Source: Burkholderiales bacterium
Lineage (GTDB): Bacteria; Pseudomonadota; Gammaproteobacteria; Burkholderiales; Burkholderiaceae_C
NCBI GenBank assembly: GCA_025350145.1
Contig: JANXYH010000003.1
Coordinates: forward strand, 28,446 to 92,445
Direction: 5' to 3'
DNA length: 64,000 nucleotides
In this document: positions 26,758 to 36,352 of the stretch, piece after piece
Numbering within the stretch: the stretch's first letter is position 1
Layout: every line of letters starts with the position of its first letter
Notes under the pieces: generated by a model
Told to the model about the DNA's origin: nothing
Seen by the model: the letters and a program-made list of their open reading frames with translations, nothing else
Database searches by the model: none
Translations under genes and position numbers: made by a program

Positions 26758-27744
26758 ATGAAACCCCGCTACATCAGCGCCGAGGCGCTTTTCGAGGCGC
26801 ACCGCGAGGTGCTGCGGCTGGACTGGATCGCCGGTACCGGCCAGCCAGACCGGCACTTTGACAAGGACGCGGTGCGCAAGGCGCAGTCGGCCGCCGACTT
26901 GGTCGGCTACCTCAACTACGTCCACCCCTACCGCGTGCAGATCGTCGGCCGGCGCGAGGTCGACTACCTTTCGACCAACTCGGCCGAGGATCAAGAGCGG
27001 CGGATTTCGCGCCTGGTCACGTTGGAGCCGCCGGCATTGGTCGTCGCCGATGCCGCGATCGCGCCGCCGCGGCTGGTGGCGATGTGCGACCGGGCAGAGA
27101 TCCCGCTGTTCGTCACGACGGAGTCGGCCGGCCACGTGATCGACACCCTGCGCGGCTACCTCGGCCAGTTGTTTGCCGAGCGCATCTCGTCGCATGGCGT
27201 GCTGATGGACATCCTCGGCCTGGGCGTGCTGCTGACCGGTGAATCCGGCCTGGGCAAGAGCGAGTTGGGGTTGGAACTGGTGTCGCGCGGCCACGGACTG
27301 GTCGCCGACGATGCGGTTGACCTCTACAAGGTCTCGCAGACGGCGCTCGAGGGCCGTTGCCCCGAGCTGCTGCGCAACCTGCTGGAAGTGCGCGGCATCG
27401 GTCTGCTCGACATCAAGGCGATCTTTGGCGAGACCGCAGTGCGGCGCAAGATGCGTCTGAAGATGATCGTCCACCTGGTCCGCAAGGAGACCATGGAGCG
27501 CGATTTCGAGCGCATCCCGCACGAACCGCTGTACAACGAAATCATGGGCATCAAGGTGCGCAAGGTGGTGATCCAGGTTGATGCCGGACGCAACCTGGCG
27601 GTGCTGGTCGAAGCAGCGGTTCGCAATACGATCTTGCAACTGCGCGGCATCGACACCCTGCAGGATTTCGTGGCCCGGCAGCAGCACGCGATGCAGATCA
27701 AAGAGTCACGCGAGGCGCCGGACTTCCAGGACGAGGACGACTAG
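26758..27744 (+). CDS. hprK: HPr kinase/phosphorylase
   Basis: Phosphorylates and dephosphorylates HPr on serine, linking PTS state to metabolism. The 328-residue protein contains an N-terminal Rossmann-like domain, the Walker A loop [14 protein letters not shown] near residue 161, [11 protein letters not shown], and the HprK signature [15 protein letters not shown] near residue 210. It sits downstream of ptsN, as is standard in beta- and gammaproteobacteria with an incomplete PTS. rapZ, often next, is absent. Confidence 0.95.
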   Translation: MKPRYISAEALFEAHREVLRLDWIAGTGQPDRHFDKDAVRKAQSAADLVGYLNYVHPYRVQIVGRREVDYLSTNSAEDQERRISRLVTLEPPALVVADAAIAPPRLVAMCDRAEIPLFVTTESAGHVIDTLRGYLGQLFAERISSHGVLMDILGLGVLLTGESGLGKSELGLELVSRGHGLVADDAVDLYKVSQTALEGRCPELLRNLLEVRGIGLLDIKAIFGETAVRRKMRLKMIVHLVRKETMERDFERIPHEPLYNEIMGIKVRKVVIQVDAGRNLAVLVEAAVRNTILQLRGIDTLQDFVARQQHAMQIKESREAPDFQDEDD

Positions 27745-27780
27745 GGGCCAGGGCCAGGCCTGGGCCGGGTGGCGCTAGGC

Positions 27781-28296
27781 TCAGTCGCAGCCACGCCCTG
27801 CGTTCAGGCCCTTGAGAAAGGCGCGACGGGCAATGCCGGCCTGGAGCGCCGCGCTGGCCTGCTGCGACTGGCGATCCGCGCCGCTGAGTTTGCGGATCCA
27901 GCCACGGAACGGGATGACGCCCTCGGCAGTGCGCTGCAAGGCGTCGATCGCCAGATTCTGTGCCGCGCTGCCGCCACGCTCGACCAGGCCTGGCTCGGCG
28001 CTCTGCGGCGCGTCCAGGTCGGGGCCCAGCGCCTCGTCCAATGCCAGCAGCTCCTGCTTGACCGAGGCGCAATTCAGGTTGTCCGGCAGACGATAGGGCG
28101 CGGCCCGGGCGGCCAGCAGGATCTCCGGAATCGCCGGCACCACCAGGTTCAGGTCAGACAGCGGCGTGGTCGCGACGCTGGCCACCCTGGCCGGGCTGGT
28201 CGTGGCGCAGGCCGCCAGCGCCAGACCTGCCGCAAGACAAGCGCCGGCCATGGCCGATCTGCGGATCAGGCCCGAGGTGTCGAAGCAGCGGGGCAT
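27781..28296 (-). CDS. Conserved lipoprotein of unknown function
   Basis: A 171-residue protein with a clear lipobox LALAAC (Cys near residue 30), so a membrane-anchored lipoprotein. Mature region features are a conserved-looking PYRLPDNLNCASVKQELLALDEALGPD, which places one cysteine in the middle, and a C-terminal RRAFLKGLNAGRGC with a final cysteine. The two cysteines could form a disulphide. No known family was recognised. Convergent with hprK. Confidence 0.72.
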   Translation of the reverse strand: MPRCFDTSGLIRRSAMAGACLAAGLALAACATTSPARVASVATTPLSDLNLVVPAIPEILLAARAAPYRLPDNLNCASVKQELLALDEALGPDLDAPQSAEPGLVERGGSAAQNLAIDALQRTAEGVIPFRGWIRKLSGADRQSQQASAALQAGIARRAFLKGLNAGRGCD

Positions 28297-28342
28297 GGCC
28301 GATTGTCCTCAGGCTTGGCTGGACGCCGTTGCCAGACCGGCC

Positions 28343-28651
28343 TCAGCCACCGGCCGCCGGCCAGCCCAGCAACTCGGCCAGCCGCGTCACCACCCAGCGC
28401 GCCTCGGCGGCGCTGAAGCCAGAGTCCGCGGCGCGCAGCCCGCGCTCGGTGCGCGACAGCACCGAGGCCTGGTCCACGCCCAGGTCATGGTGCAGCGCCT
28501 GGCCGGTCTCGATCAACATTTGTGCCAGGTCCTCGCACAACTCGTAGCGTTGGCGGTATTCGGCCAGCGGCAGGCTGAGGCGGCGGCGGGCGTCCAGGTA
28601 CAGCGCCTGGAACGACGGCGGGATGGGAATCTGGTAGTCGTCGCCGCTCAA
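28343..28651 (-). CDS. Small conserved hypothetical protein, coupled to xdhC-like gene
   Basis: A 102-residue, probably helical and cytoplasmic protein without recognisable domain (IPIPPSFQALYLDARRRLSL near the start, SFSAAEARWVV-like segment near the end). Its ATG overlaps the stop of the xdhC-like gene by four bases (ATGA), so it is translated from the same message and probably takes part in maturation of the molybdenum hydroxylase encoded divergently. Function not assigned. Confidence 0.7.
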   Translation of the reverse strand: MSGDDYQIPIPPSFQALYLDARRRLSLPLAEYRQRYELCEDLAQMLIETGQALHHDLGVDQASVLSRTERGLRAADSGFSAAEARWVVTRLAELLGWPAAGG

Positions 28652-29652
28652 GTCACGCAGCCGGCCTCGACCGGCGCCTGCGCCTTGACCGGCACCGGCT
28701 CGGGCACCCGGTAGCCGTAGCGGACCGCCGTCAACTCGGCGAGGATGCTGACGGCGATCTCCGGCGGCGTGCGCGCGCCGTTCTTCAACCCGACCGGGCC
28801 ATGCAGCCGCGCCAGTTGCTCGGCCGTCAGCCCGAAATGCTCGCTCAGCCGCTCCTTGCGCTTGCTCTGGTTGACGCGCGAGCCAATCGCGCCGATATAG
28901 AAGGCCGGGCTGTTCAGCGCCTCCATCAGCGCCAGGTCGTCGAGCTTGGGGTCGTGGGTCAGGGCGATCACGGCGGTGTGGCCGTCGGGCTTGAGCTCGA
29001 CCACGGTGTCATCGGGCATGCCGCGCAGAAGCGTCGCGCCGGGCACTTCGAAGCCGGTGGCGTATTCCTCCCGCGGATCGCAGACCAGCACCTGGTAGCC
29101 CAGCGCCAGCGCCATCTGCGCCAGGTATTGGGTCATCTGCCCGGCACCGATCAGCAGCAGCCGCCAATGCGGGCCGTGGTGGGTGGTCAAGGTGGTCTCG
29201 GTCAGCGCCAGTTCGTCGGCATCGCCGCTGTCCTGCAGCTCGACCTGGCCGGTGGCGATGTCCAGCACCCGTCGCACCCGCTGGCCGGCCTGCAGGCGCT
29301 GCAACAAGTCCTGCAACCGGGTCTGTGGCAGCACCGGCTCCAGCACCAGCTCGATCAGGCCGCCGCAGGGCAGGCCGAAGCGGTGCGCGGCGTCGGCGTC
29401 GATGCCATAGCGCACCACCTGCGGCTTGCCCGAGGCGAGCACGCCCTCGCGCGCCTTGTCGATCTGGTCGTCCTCGATGCAGCCGCCGGAGACGCTGCCG
29501 GCGACCAAACCGTCGTCGCGCACCGCCACCGCCGAGCCGGGCGGGCGAGGTGCCGATCCCCAGGTGCGGGTGATGGTGCCCAGCACCACGCGGTGGCCGG
29601 CTTCCAGCCATTGGCTGATCTGGCGCAGCACGTTCAGGTCAATGTTGTCCAT
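28648..29652 (-). CDS. xdhC: XdhC/CoxI family molybdenum-hydroxylase maturation factor
   Basis: Members of this family bind and help sulfurate or insert the molybdenum cofactor of xanthine dehydrogenase-type enzymes. The 334-residue protein has the N-terminal XdhC domain (GTITRTWGSAPRPPGSAVAV near residue 27, SGGCIEDD) and a C-terminal NAD-binding-like domain (LLLIGAGQMTQYLAQMALAL near residue 182, ALTHDPKLDD, IGAIGSR). ATG 29652 is chosen; upstream in-frame sequence is not conserved. It is divergent from coxSLM, which is its likely client. Confidence 0.9.
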   Translation of the reverse strand: MDNIDLNVLRQISQWLEAGHRVVLGTITRTWGSAPRPPGSAVAVRDDGLVAGSVSGGCIEDDQIDKAREGVLASGKPQVVRYGIDADAAHRFGLPCGGLIELVLEPVLPQTRLQDLLQRLQAGQRVRRVLDIATGQVELQDSGDADELALTETTLTTHHGPHWRLLLIGAGQMTQYLAQMALALGYQVLVCDPREEYATGFEVPGATLLRGMPDDTVVELKPDGHTAVIALTHDPKLDDLALMEALNSPAFYIGAIGSRVNQSKRKERLSEHFGLTAEQLARLHGPVGLKNGARTPPEIAVSILAELTAVRYGYRVPEPVPVKAQAPVEAGCVT

Positions 29653-29701
29653 GGCGGCAATTGTCGGGCCTGCGTCCCGTGCCGCAAGGGCCAGTGCCTC
29701 C

Positions 29702-29782
29702 TGGCAAAACCGGCACCTGGGGGCGGCGCGCACTATCGTGCATCAGGGTTTTCGTGCGGGTGCGCTGGGGCTTGGCAAAACC
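29702..29782. promoter_or_regulatory. Direct repeat TGGCAAAACC in the xdhC/coxS divergent region
   Basis: Two exact copies of TGGCAAAACC at 29702-29711 and 29773-29782, both followed by a GCA trinucleotide two to three bases on, lie 71 bases (about seven helical turns) apart between the divergent starts. They may bind a regulator. Function is speculative. Confidence 0.4.
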
Positions 29783-29842
29783 TAGCATCCACGCTCCGCC
29801 GTGTTCCGTCGTCCGCCAAGCCACCTCAAGGAGATACCTCGC

Positions 29843-30316
29843 ATGGGCCTGCCGATCACCCTCACCGTCAACGGGGACAGCGTCACCCGCGACGCCTCGC
29901 CCAACACCCTGTTGGTGGAGTTCATCCGCGAGACATTGCGCCTTACCGGCACACATGTGGGCTGCGACACCGCCCAGTGCGGCGCCTGCACCGTGCACCT
30001 CGACGGTCGCGCCGTCAAGAGCTGCAACATGCTGGCCGTGCAAGCTCAAGGCAAGGCCGTGACCACGATCGAGGGCCTGGCCAATGCCGACGGCAGCCTG
30101 CACCCGATGCAAGCTGCGTTCCGCAGTTGCCACGGCCTGCAGTGCGGCTTCTGCACCCCGGGGATGGTGATGAGCGCGGTTGATCTGGTGCAACGCCATG
30201 GCTGCCACAACGAGGCGCAGGTGCGCGAGGCGCTGGAAGGCAACATCTGCCGCTGCACCGGTTACCACAACATCGTCAAGGCGGTGCAGCAAGGTGCTGC
30301 CGCCATGACCGCTTGA
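29843..30316 (+). CDS. coxS: Molybdenum hydroxylase small subunit, two [2Fe-2S] (CoxS-like)
   Basis: Iron-sulphur subunit that moves electrons from the Mo centre to FAD. The 157-residue protein has the plant-ferredoxin-type cluster [16 protein letters not shown] near residues 41-56 and the second cluster in [11 protein letters not shown] near residue 100 and [10 protein letters not shown] near 137. The ATG follows AAGGAG at 29828-29833. First gene of a coxS-L-M operon. Confidence 0.93.
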   Translation: MGLPITLTVNGDSVTRDASPNTLLVEFIRETLRLTGTHVGCDTAQCGACTVHLDGRAVKSCNMLAVQAQGKAVTTIEGLANADGSLHPMQAAFRSCHGLQCGFCTPGMVMSAVDLVQRHGCHNEAQVREALEGNICRCTGYHNIVKAVQQGAAAMTA

Positions 30317-30332
30317 GCAGGAGACGCATTTC

Positions 30333-32684
30333 ATGAACGCACGCCAAGGTTTCATCGGCAACTCGGTCGAGCGGCGCGAGGACGCGCGCTTCCTGACCGG
30401 TCGCGGCCAGTACACCGACGACATCAGCCAGCATGGCCAGACCTATGCCTACTTCCTGCGCAGCCCCTATGCCCACGCCACCATCGCGCGGCTGGACAGC
30501 GCCGCTGCGGCCAAGGCGCCGGGGGTGCTGGGCATCTTCACGGGTGAGCATTTCAAGGCCGTCGGCGGCCTGCCCTGCGGCTGGCTGATCAACAGCCTGG
30601 ACGGCTCGCCGATGAAGGAGCCCAAGCACCCGGTGCTGGCCGACGGCAAGGTGCGCTATGTCGGCGACCGGGTGGCGATGGTCGTGGCCGAGACGCTGGA
30701 GCAGGCCAAGGCCGCTGCGACCCTGATCGAAGTCGATTACGCCGAGTTGCCGGCGGTGGTCGACACCGCGAAGGCGGCCGGTGCGGCTACGGCGGTGCAT
30801 GTCGAGGCGCCCGACAACCGCTGCTACACCTGGGGCATAGGCGACAAGGACGGCACCGATGCGGCACTCAAGTCCGCCGCCCATGTCACCACCCTGAGCT
30901 TTCGCAACAACCGGCTGATCCCGAACGCGATGGAGCCGCGCTGCGCCAACGCCAGCTACGACGTCAACGCCGACAGCTACACGCTCTACGTCAGCAACCA
31001 AAACCCGCACGTCGAGCGGCTGCTGATGTGCGCCTTCGTGCTCGGCAGTCCCGAGCACAAGCTGCGGGTGGTGGCGCCCGATGTCGGTGGCGGCTTCGGC
31101 TCCAAGATCTACCTGTATGGCGAAGAGACCGCGATGGTTTTCGCCACCAAGTTCATCAAGCGCCCGATCAAATGGACCTGTGAGCGCAGCGAGGCCTTTC
31201 TCTCCGATGCCCATGGCCGCGACCATGTCAGCACCGCCCAACTGGCGCTGGACAAGGACGGCAAGTTCCTGGCACTGCGCGCCGACACCACCGCCAACAT
31301 GGGGGCCTACCTCTCGACCTTCGCCTCCAGCATTCCGACCATCCTGCACGCCACCTTGCTGGCCGGCCAATACACCACGCCGAAGATTTATTGCGAGGTG
31401 ACGGCGGTGTTCACCAACACCGCGCCGGTCGATGCCTACCGCGGCGCCGGCCGGCCCGAGGCCACCTACCTGCTGGAGCGCATCGTCGAGACCGCTGCGA
31501 ACGAGATGGGCATAGACCCGGCCGAGATCCGCCGCCGCAACTTCATCACCAGCTTCCCCTACGCCAGTCCGGTCGGCCTGACCTACGACACCGGCGACTA
31601 CAACGCGACGCTGACCCGGGCGATCGAATTGGCCGACGTGGCCGGCTTTGCCGCGCGCAGGGCCGCCTCCCTAGCCAAGGGCCTCAAGCGCGGCCTGGGC
31701 TATTCGGCCTACATCGAGGCCTGCGGCATCGCCCCGTCTTCGGTGGCCGGCGCCCTGGGCGCCCGCGCAGGGCTGTTCGAGGCCGGCGAAGTGCGCGTCC
31801 ACCCGACCGGCAAGGTGACGGTGTTCACCGGCAGCCACAGCCATGGCCAGGGCCACGAGACCACCTTCGCCCAGGTCGTGGCCGACAAGCTCGGCATCCC
31901 GATGGATGACGTGGTGATCGAGCATGGCGACACCGGCAAGATCCTGTTCGGCATGGGCACCTACGGCAGCCGCTCGCTGGCCGTCGGCGGCACGGCCATC
32001 GTCAAGGCGCTGGACAAGGTCATCGCCAAGGGCCGCAAGATCGCCGCCCACCTGATGGAAGCGGCCGACTCGGACGTGGTCTTCGAAGGCGGCCAGTTCA
32101 AGGTCGCCGGCACCGACAAGGCGGTGCCCTTCGCCCAGGTCAGCCTGACGGCTTATGTGCCGCACAACTTCCCGCACGACAAGCTCGAACCGGGCCTGAA
32201 CGAGAACGCCTTCTACGACCCGAGCAACTTCACCTACCCGGCGGGCACCTACATCTGCGAGGTCGAGATCGACCCGGCCACCGGCGCCACCCGCGTCGAC
32301 CGCATGACCGCCTGCGACGACTTCGGCAACATCATCAACCCGATGATCGTCGAGGGTCAGGTCCACGGCGGCCTGGCACAGGGCATAGGCCAGGCGCTGC
32401 TCGAACACGGCGTCTACGACAACGAGACCGGGCAGTTGCTCAGCGGCAGCTACATGGACTACGCCATGCCGCGTGCCGACGACCTGCCCAGCTTCACCGT
32501 CGAGATCGCCAAGGGCACGCCCTGCACCCACAACCCGCTCGGGGTCAAGGGCTGCGGCGAGGCCGGCGCGATCGGCTCGCCCCCGGCGGTGATCAACGCG
32601 ATCTGCAACGCCCTGGGCGTCAAGGACGTGCCCATGCCCGCCTCCCCCTACACTGTTTGGCAAGCCGCGCAAGCCGCCCGCTGA
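30333..32684 (+). CDS. coxL: Molybdenum hydroxylase large subunit, form II CoxL-like
   Basis: Carries the Mo-pterin active site. The 783-residue protein has the active-site loop [15 protein letters not shown] near residue 370, which marks form II rather than the AYxCSFR of authenticated form I CO dehydrogenase. VGGGFGSK and the C-terminal [18 protein letters not shown], containing the catalytic glutamate, are present. Form II enzymes include aldehyde and purine-type oxidoreductases, so CO oxidation should not be assumed. The start is 16 bases after the coxS stop. Confidence 0.9.
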   Translation: MNARQGFIGNSVERREDARFLTGRGQYTDDISQHGQTYAYFLRSPYAHATIARLDSAAAAKAPGVLGIFTGEHFKAVGGLPCGWLINSLDGSPMKEPKHPVLADGKVRYVGDRVAMVVAETLEQAKAAATLIEVDYAELPAVVDTAKAAGAATAVHVEAPDNRCYTWGIGDKDGTDAALKSAAHVTTLSFRNNRLIPNAMEPRCANASYDVNADSYTLYVSNQNPHVERLLMCAFVLGSPEHKLRVVAPDVGGGFGSKIYLYGEETAMVFATKFIKRPIKWTCERSEAFLSDAHGRDHVSTAQLALDKDGKFLALRADTTANMGAYLSTFASSIPTILHATLLAGQYTTPKIYCEVTAVFTNTAPVDAYRGAGRPEATYLLERIVETAANEMGIDPAEIRRRNFITSFPYASPVGLTYDTGDYNATLTRAIELADVAGFAARRAASLAKGLKRGLGYSAYIEACGIAPSSVAGALGARAGLFEAGEVRVHPTGKVTVFTGSHSHGQGHETTFAQVVADKLGIPMDDVVIEHGDTGKILFGMGTYGSRSLAVGGTAIVKALDKVIAKGRKIAAHLMEAADSDVVFEGGQFKVAGTDKAVPFAQVSLTAYVPHNFPHDKLEPGLNENAFYDPSNFTYPAGTYICEVEIDPATGATRVDRMTACDDFGNIINPMIVEGQVHGGLAQGIGQALLEHGVYDNETGQLLSGSYMDYAMPRADDLPSFTVEIAKGTPCTHNPLGVKGCGEAGAIGSPPAVINAICNALGVKDVPMPASPYTVWQAAQAAR

Positions 32685-32707
32685 ACCCGCCAGGAGCCAC
32701 TTTCAAC

Positions 32708-33490
32708 ATGCAAGCATTTGCCTACTCGAACCCTGCGGCCGTCGCTGACGCCGCCCGCGCCGCCGCCGTGCCAGGCGCCAAGCTGCTGGCCGGTGGCCAG
32801 TCACTGCTGGCGGCGATGAAGCTGGGGCTGGCCGCACCCGAGGCCCTGATCGACCTCGCTGCGGTGGCCGAGCTCAACGGCATCAGCGTGGCCGGCGGGG
32901 TCGTGAAGATCGGCGCGATGACCACGCATGCCGACGTCGCCGCCAGCGCTGAGGTGGCTGCGGCGATTCCGGCCCTGGCCGACATGGCCGGCAAGATCGG
33001 CGACCGTCAGGTGCGCAACCGCGGCACGATAGGCGGCAGCCTGGCCAACAACGACCCCGCTGCCTGCTACCCGGCAGCGGTGCTGGGCCTGGGGGCGACG
33101 GTGCACACCGACCGCCGCAACATCGCTGCCGACGACTTCTTCACCGGCCTGTACGAGACCGCGCTGGCCGAGGGCGAGGTCATCACCGCCGTCAGCTTCC
33201 CGATCCCGGAGAAGGCCGGCTGGCAGAAGTTCAAGCAGCCGGCGTCGCGCTTCTCGCTGGTCGGGGTGTTCGTCAGCAAGGGCAGCCAGGGGGTTCGGGT
33301 GGCGGTGACCGGCGCCGGCGCCTGCGTGTTCCGCGCCAGCGGCCTGGAGGCCAAGCTGGCCGGCAACTGGTCGGCCGGCGCCTTGGCTGGCGCGACCGTC
33401 AGCGCCGATGGGCTGAACACCGATCTGCACGGCTCGGCGGCCTACCGCGCGGCCCTGATCCCGGTGCTGGCAGGGCGCGCGGTAAGCTGA
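32708..33490 (+). CDS. coxM: Molybdenum hydroxylase FAD subunit (CoxM-like)
   Basis: A 260-residue FAD-binding subunit with the two conserved FAD contacts LLAGGQSLLAAMKLGL near residue 26 and RNRGTIGGSLANNDP near residue 103. It accepts electrons from CoxS. The order S-L-M differs from the M-S-L order of classical CO dehydrogenase operons. The ATG follows CAGGAG at a good distance. Confidence 0.93.
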   Translation: MQAFAYSNPAAVADAARAAAVPGAKLLAGGQSLLAAMKLGLAAPEALIDLAAVAELNGISVAGGVVKIGAMTTHADVAASAEVAAAIPALADMAGKIGDRQVRNRGTIGGSLANNDPAACYPAAVLGLGATVHTDRRNIAADDFFTGLYETALAEGEVITAVSFPIPEKAGWQKFKQPASRFSLVGVFVSKGSQGVRVAVTGAGACVFRASGLEAKLAGNWSAGALAGATVSADGLNTDLHGSAAYRAALIPVLAGRAVS

Positions 33491-33521
33491 AGTTAGCACT
33501 TGCCCACCGCCAACGCCGCAC

Positions 33522-33546
33522 ACGCTGCGGCGTTTTCAATTTCTGG
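33522..33546 (+). terminator. Hairpin terminator between coxM and the moxR gene
   Basis: AACGCCGCA (33522-33530), loop CACGC and TGCGGCGTT (33536-33544), then TT: a perfect 9-bp stem with a short T-tract. It may attenuate rather than block read-through, as the next gene starts 10 bases later. Confidence 0.6.
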
Positions 33547-33555
33547 AGCCCCGTC

Positions 33556-34470
33556 TTGAGTACCGACCTGCCCGTCAGCATCGACGACATGCTTGCCCGG
33601 CTCGGCGCATTCGACTACCTGGCCGACCGGCCGCTGGCCACCGTCGTCTACCTGGCGTTGAAGCTGCAACGACCGCTGTTCCTCGAAGGCGAGCCCGGCA
33701 CCGGCAAGACCGAGATCGCCCGCACCCTGGCGGCCGCCCTGGGCCGGCCGCTGATCCGCTTGCAGTGCTACGAGGGGCTGGACCTGGCCGGCGCGGCCTA
33801 CGAATGGAACTACGGCCGGCAGATGATGGAGATCCGCCTGGCCGAGGGCGGTGCCGCGCAGCGTGAGGCGCTGGCCGAGAGCCTGTTCAGCGAGCGCTTC
33901 CTGATCAAGCGCGCCCTGCTGCAGGCCATAGACCCGGCGCAGCCCGTGCCGCCGGTGCTGCTGATCGACGAACTCGACCGTGCCGACGAGCCCTTCGAGG
34001 CCTTTTTGCTCGAAGTGCTGGCCGACTACCAGATCACCGTGCCCGAGTTCGGCACCGTCAAGGCGGTGAGCCCGCCGATCGTGGTGCTGACCAGCAACCG
34101 CACCCGCGAGATCCACGATGCGGTCAAGCGCCGCTGCCTCTACCACTGGGTTGATTTTCCCGACGCCCAGCGCGAGCTGGCGATCCTGCAACGCCGCGTG
34201 CCCGGCGCCGGGCCAGAGCTGGCGCGGCAGATCGTCGCCTTCGTCCAGCGCCTTCGCAGCATCGAGTTGTACAAGCTGCCGGGCATCGCCGAGACCATCG
34301 AATGGGGCCGCGCGCTGCTCGAACTCGACGCCCTGGTGCTCGACCCGGCGGTGATCCAGAGCACCCTGGGGGTGCTGCTGAAGTACCAGGACGACATCGC
34401 CCGGATGCAGGGCGGCGAGGCCGCACGGCTGCTGCAAGAGGCGCAGACCCTGGCCCGCGGCATGGCCTGA
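33556..34470 (+). CDS. coxD: MoxR/CoxD-type AAA+ ATPase
   Basis: A 304-residue AAA+ chaperone; CoxD is needed for assembly of the CuSMoO2 centre in Oligotropha CO dehydrogenase. Walker A is EGEPGTGKTEIAR near residue 40, Walker B is LLIDELDRADEP near 135, and sensor 1 lies in VVLTSNRTREIHDA. The start appears to be TTG (33556) with CTGGAG about 13 bases upstream; no better start is present. It is followed by the VWA protein CoxE, its usual partner. Confidence 0.9.
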   Translation: MSTDLPVSIDDMLARLGAFDYLADRPLATVVYLALKLQRPLFLEGEPGTGKTEIARTLAAALGRPLIRLQCYEGLDLAGAAYEWNYGRQMMEIRLAEGGAAQREALAESLFSERFLIKRALLQAIDPAQPVPPVLLIDELDRADEPFEAFLLEVLADYQITVPEFGTVKAVSPPIVVLTSNRTREIHDAVKRRCLYHWVDFPDAQRELAILQRRVPGAGPELARQIVAFVQRLRSIELYKLPGIAETIEWGRALLELDALVLDPAVIQSTLGVLLKYQDDIARMQGGEAARLLQEAQTLARGMA

Positions 34471-34484
34471 ACCGGCGTCACGCC

Positions 34485-35711
34485 ATGTTGCCGGCCAAGA
34501 CCTCGGGCGCGCGCCTGGCCGAGAACCTGATGCACTTTGCGCGGGTGCTGCGCAGCGCCGGCATGCCGCTGGGCACCGACCGGATCGTCACCGCGCAGCA
34601 GGCGCTGCTGGTCGCCGGGCTGGAGACCAAGGCCGACTTCCACGCCGTGCTCAGCGCCTGCATGCTCGACCGGATCGAGCACCGGGCGTTGTTCGACCAG
34701 GCCTTTGCCCTGTTCTGGCGCGATCCGGATCTGGTTGGCAGGATGCGCGCCCTGCTGCTGCCCAAGGTCAGGCTGAAGGATGGCGCGCAGGGCCAGGCGC
34801 CCGACAACCGCCGCCTGGGCGAGGCGCTGTACCCGCATGCGCCGCACAGCCCGCCGCCCGAGCCGCCCAAGGACCAACTGGAGCTGGACGCGGCACTGAC
34901 CTGGAACGACCGCGAACTGCTGCGCCAGGCCGATTTCGACAGCATGAGCGCCGACGAGTGGCGCAGCGCCCAGCGCCTGCTGGCGCAGATGCGTTTGATC
35001 GCCGAACCCGTGCGCACCCGCCGCCAGCAGCCCGCCGCCCGCCCAGGCCAGCCCGACTGGCGGGCTACGCTGCGCGCCACCGCCCGCCACGCTGGCGAGT
35101 TCAGCCAGCCGCGCTGGCGGGCGGCGCGCAGGCAGCCAGCGCCACTGGTGGTGCTGGCCGACATCTCGGGCTCAATGAGCCGCTACTCGCGCATGCTGCT
35201 GCATTTCGCCCACGGCCTGGCGCAGTCGAGTCGGCTCGGCGGGGCCAAGGTCGAGAGCTTCGTCTTTGGCACCCGGCTGACGCGCACCACCCGGCTGCTG
35301 GCCAGCCGCGATCCCGATCTGGCGGTGGGCGAGGTGGTGCGGGCGGTGCAGGACTGGTCGGGCGGCACCCGCATCACCAGCAGCCTGCATGCCTTCAACC
35401 AGCGCTGGGCGCGGCGCGTGCTCAACAGCCGCGCCAGCGTGCTGCTGATCAGCGACGGCCTGGAGCATGGTGACACCACCGAGTTGGCCTTCGAGATGCA
35501 GCGTTTGCACAAGAGCTGCCGGCGCCTGGTCTGGCTCAATCCGCTGCTGCGCTTTGAGCATTTCGAGCCGCGCGCCGGTGGCATCCGGGCGATGCTGCCG
35601 CATGTCGACCGGTTCCTGCCGGCCCACAATTTGCAAAGCCTGGCTGAGCTGGTGCGGGTGTTGACCCAGCCTGAGACGCCGCCGCGGGCGCTGCGCTTTT
35701 CCCCACTTTGA
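34485..35711 (+). CDS. coxE: CoxE-type VWA domain protein
   Basis: A 408-residue protein whose C-terminal half is a von Willebrand A domain with the metal-dependent adhesion motif LADISGSMSRYSRM near residue 225. The threonine (SGGTRITSSL) and aspartate (LLISDGLEHG) ligands follow. The N-terminal half (MHFARVLRSAGMPLGTDRI) is typical of CoxE. MoxR/VWA pairs act as a metallo-chaperone unit for molybdenum hydroxylases. It starts 14 bases after coxD. Confidence 0.9.
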   Translation: MLPAKTSGARLAENLMHFARVLRSAGMPLGTDRIVTAQQALLVAGLETKADFHAVLSACMLDRIEHRALFDQAFALFWRDPDLVGRMRALLLPKVRLKDGAQGQAPDNRRLGEALYPHAPHSPPPEPPKDQLELDAALTWNDRELLRQADFDSMSADEWRSAQRLLAQMRLIAEPVRTRRQQPAARPGQPDWRATLRATARHAGEFSQPRWRAARRQPAPLVVLADISGSMSRYSRMLLHFAHGLAQSSRLGGAKVESFVFGTRLTRTTRLLASRDPDLAVGEVVRAVQDWSGGTRITSSLHAFNQRWARRVLNSRASVLLISDGLEHGDTTELAFEMQRLHKSCRRLVWLNPLLRFEHFEPRAGGIRAMLPHVDRFLPAHNLQSLAELVRVLTQPETPPRALRFSPL

Positions 35712-35721
35712 GCCTCAGACC

Positions 35722-36267
35722 ATGCAACTCAGCAACCAGCAAACGCTCCCCGTCGCCCAGGCCCAGGCCTGGGCGGCGCTCAACGACATCGGTCTGCTGC
35801 AGCAGGCCATTCCCGGCTGCGAAAGCATCACCGCCACTGGCGAGAACCAGTACGAGGTGCAGATCGCCGTGGCGATAGGCCCGATGCGGGCCAAGTTCAA
35901 GGGCAAGCTGGTGCTGGAAAACCTCCAGCCGCCCACCAGCTACAGCCTGCGCTTTGAGGGCCAGGGTGGCGCGGCCGGCCATGGCAAGGGCCAGGCCGAC
36001 ATCCGGCTCGAAGCCGCCGGGCCGCAATCCACGGTCCTGCACTACAGCGCCAAGGCCTCGGTCGGCGGAAAGATTGCGCAGATCGGCTCGCGCCTGGTCG
36101 ACATGGCGGCACAGAAGATGGCGACCGAATTTTTTGCCAGCTTCACCGCCAAATTGACAGAGCGCCATGCCGCCACGCCGGTCGCGCCTGCGCCTGCACC
36201 TGCGCCCGTGCCACCGGGCCTGCTGGCGCAGTGGCTGGCCTGGCTCAAGCGCTTGCTGGGGGGCTAG
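35722..36267 (+). CDS. coxG: CoxG-like SRPBCC protein with C-terminal amphipathic tail
   Basis: The first 150 residues form a START/SRPBCC fold (LPVAQAQAWAALNDIGLLQQ, then IPGCESI and ASVGGKIAQIGSRLVDMAAQ). The last 30 contain an alanine-proline linker (APAPAPAPVPP) and a short hydrophobic/basic helix (LAQWLAWLKRLLGG) that could dock the enzyme at the membrane, as proposed for CoxG. It closes the cox cluster. Confidence 0.88.
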   Translation: MQLSNQQTLPVAQAQAWAALNDIGLLQQAIPGCESITATGENQYEVQIAVAIGPMRAKFKGKLVLENLQPPTSYSLRFEGQGGAAGHGKGQADIRLEAAGPQSTVLHYSAKASVGGKIAQIGSRLVDMAAQKMATEFFASFTAKLTERHAATPVAPAPAPAPVPPGLLAQWLAWLKRLLGG

Positions 36268-36281
36268 GCGCGGCTTGGGCT

Positions 36282-36319
36282 GGGGTTGCAACGGCCGCCT
36301 TGGGTATTCAGCCCAAGCC
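36282..36319 (+). terminator. Strong stem-loop after the cox cluster
   Basis: GGCTTGGGCTG (36282-36292) and CAGCCCAAGCC (36309-36319) form a perfect 11-bp stem with a 16-base loop between coxG and the peptidase genes. There is no T-tract, so it could be a transcript-end stabiliser or a weak terminator. Confidence 0.5.
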
Positions 36320-36352
36320 GACCTTGGCCGACCGCAGATCTGTGTATCAGCG

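Noticed and set aside
29773..29790. Sigma-54 promoter upstream of coxS
   Set aside because: GG and GC are 9 bases apart instead of 10, and the conserved flanks are poor.
30333..32684. Authentic CO dehydrogenase (form I)
   Set aside because: The active-site loop is AYRGAGR, not AYxCSFR, and the gene order is S-L-M.
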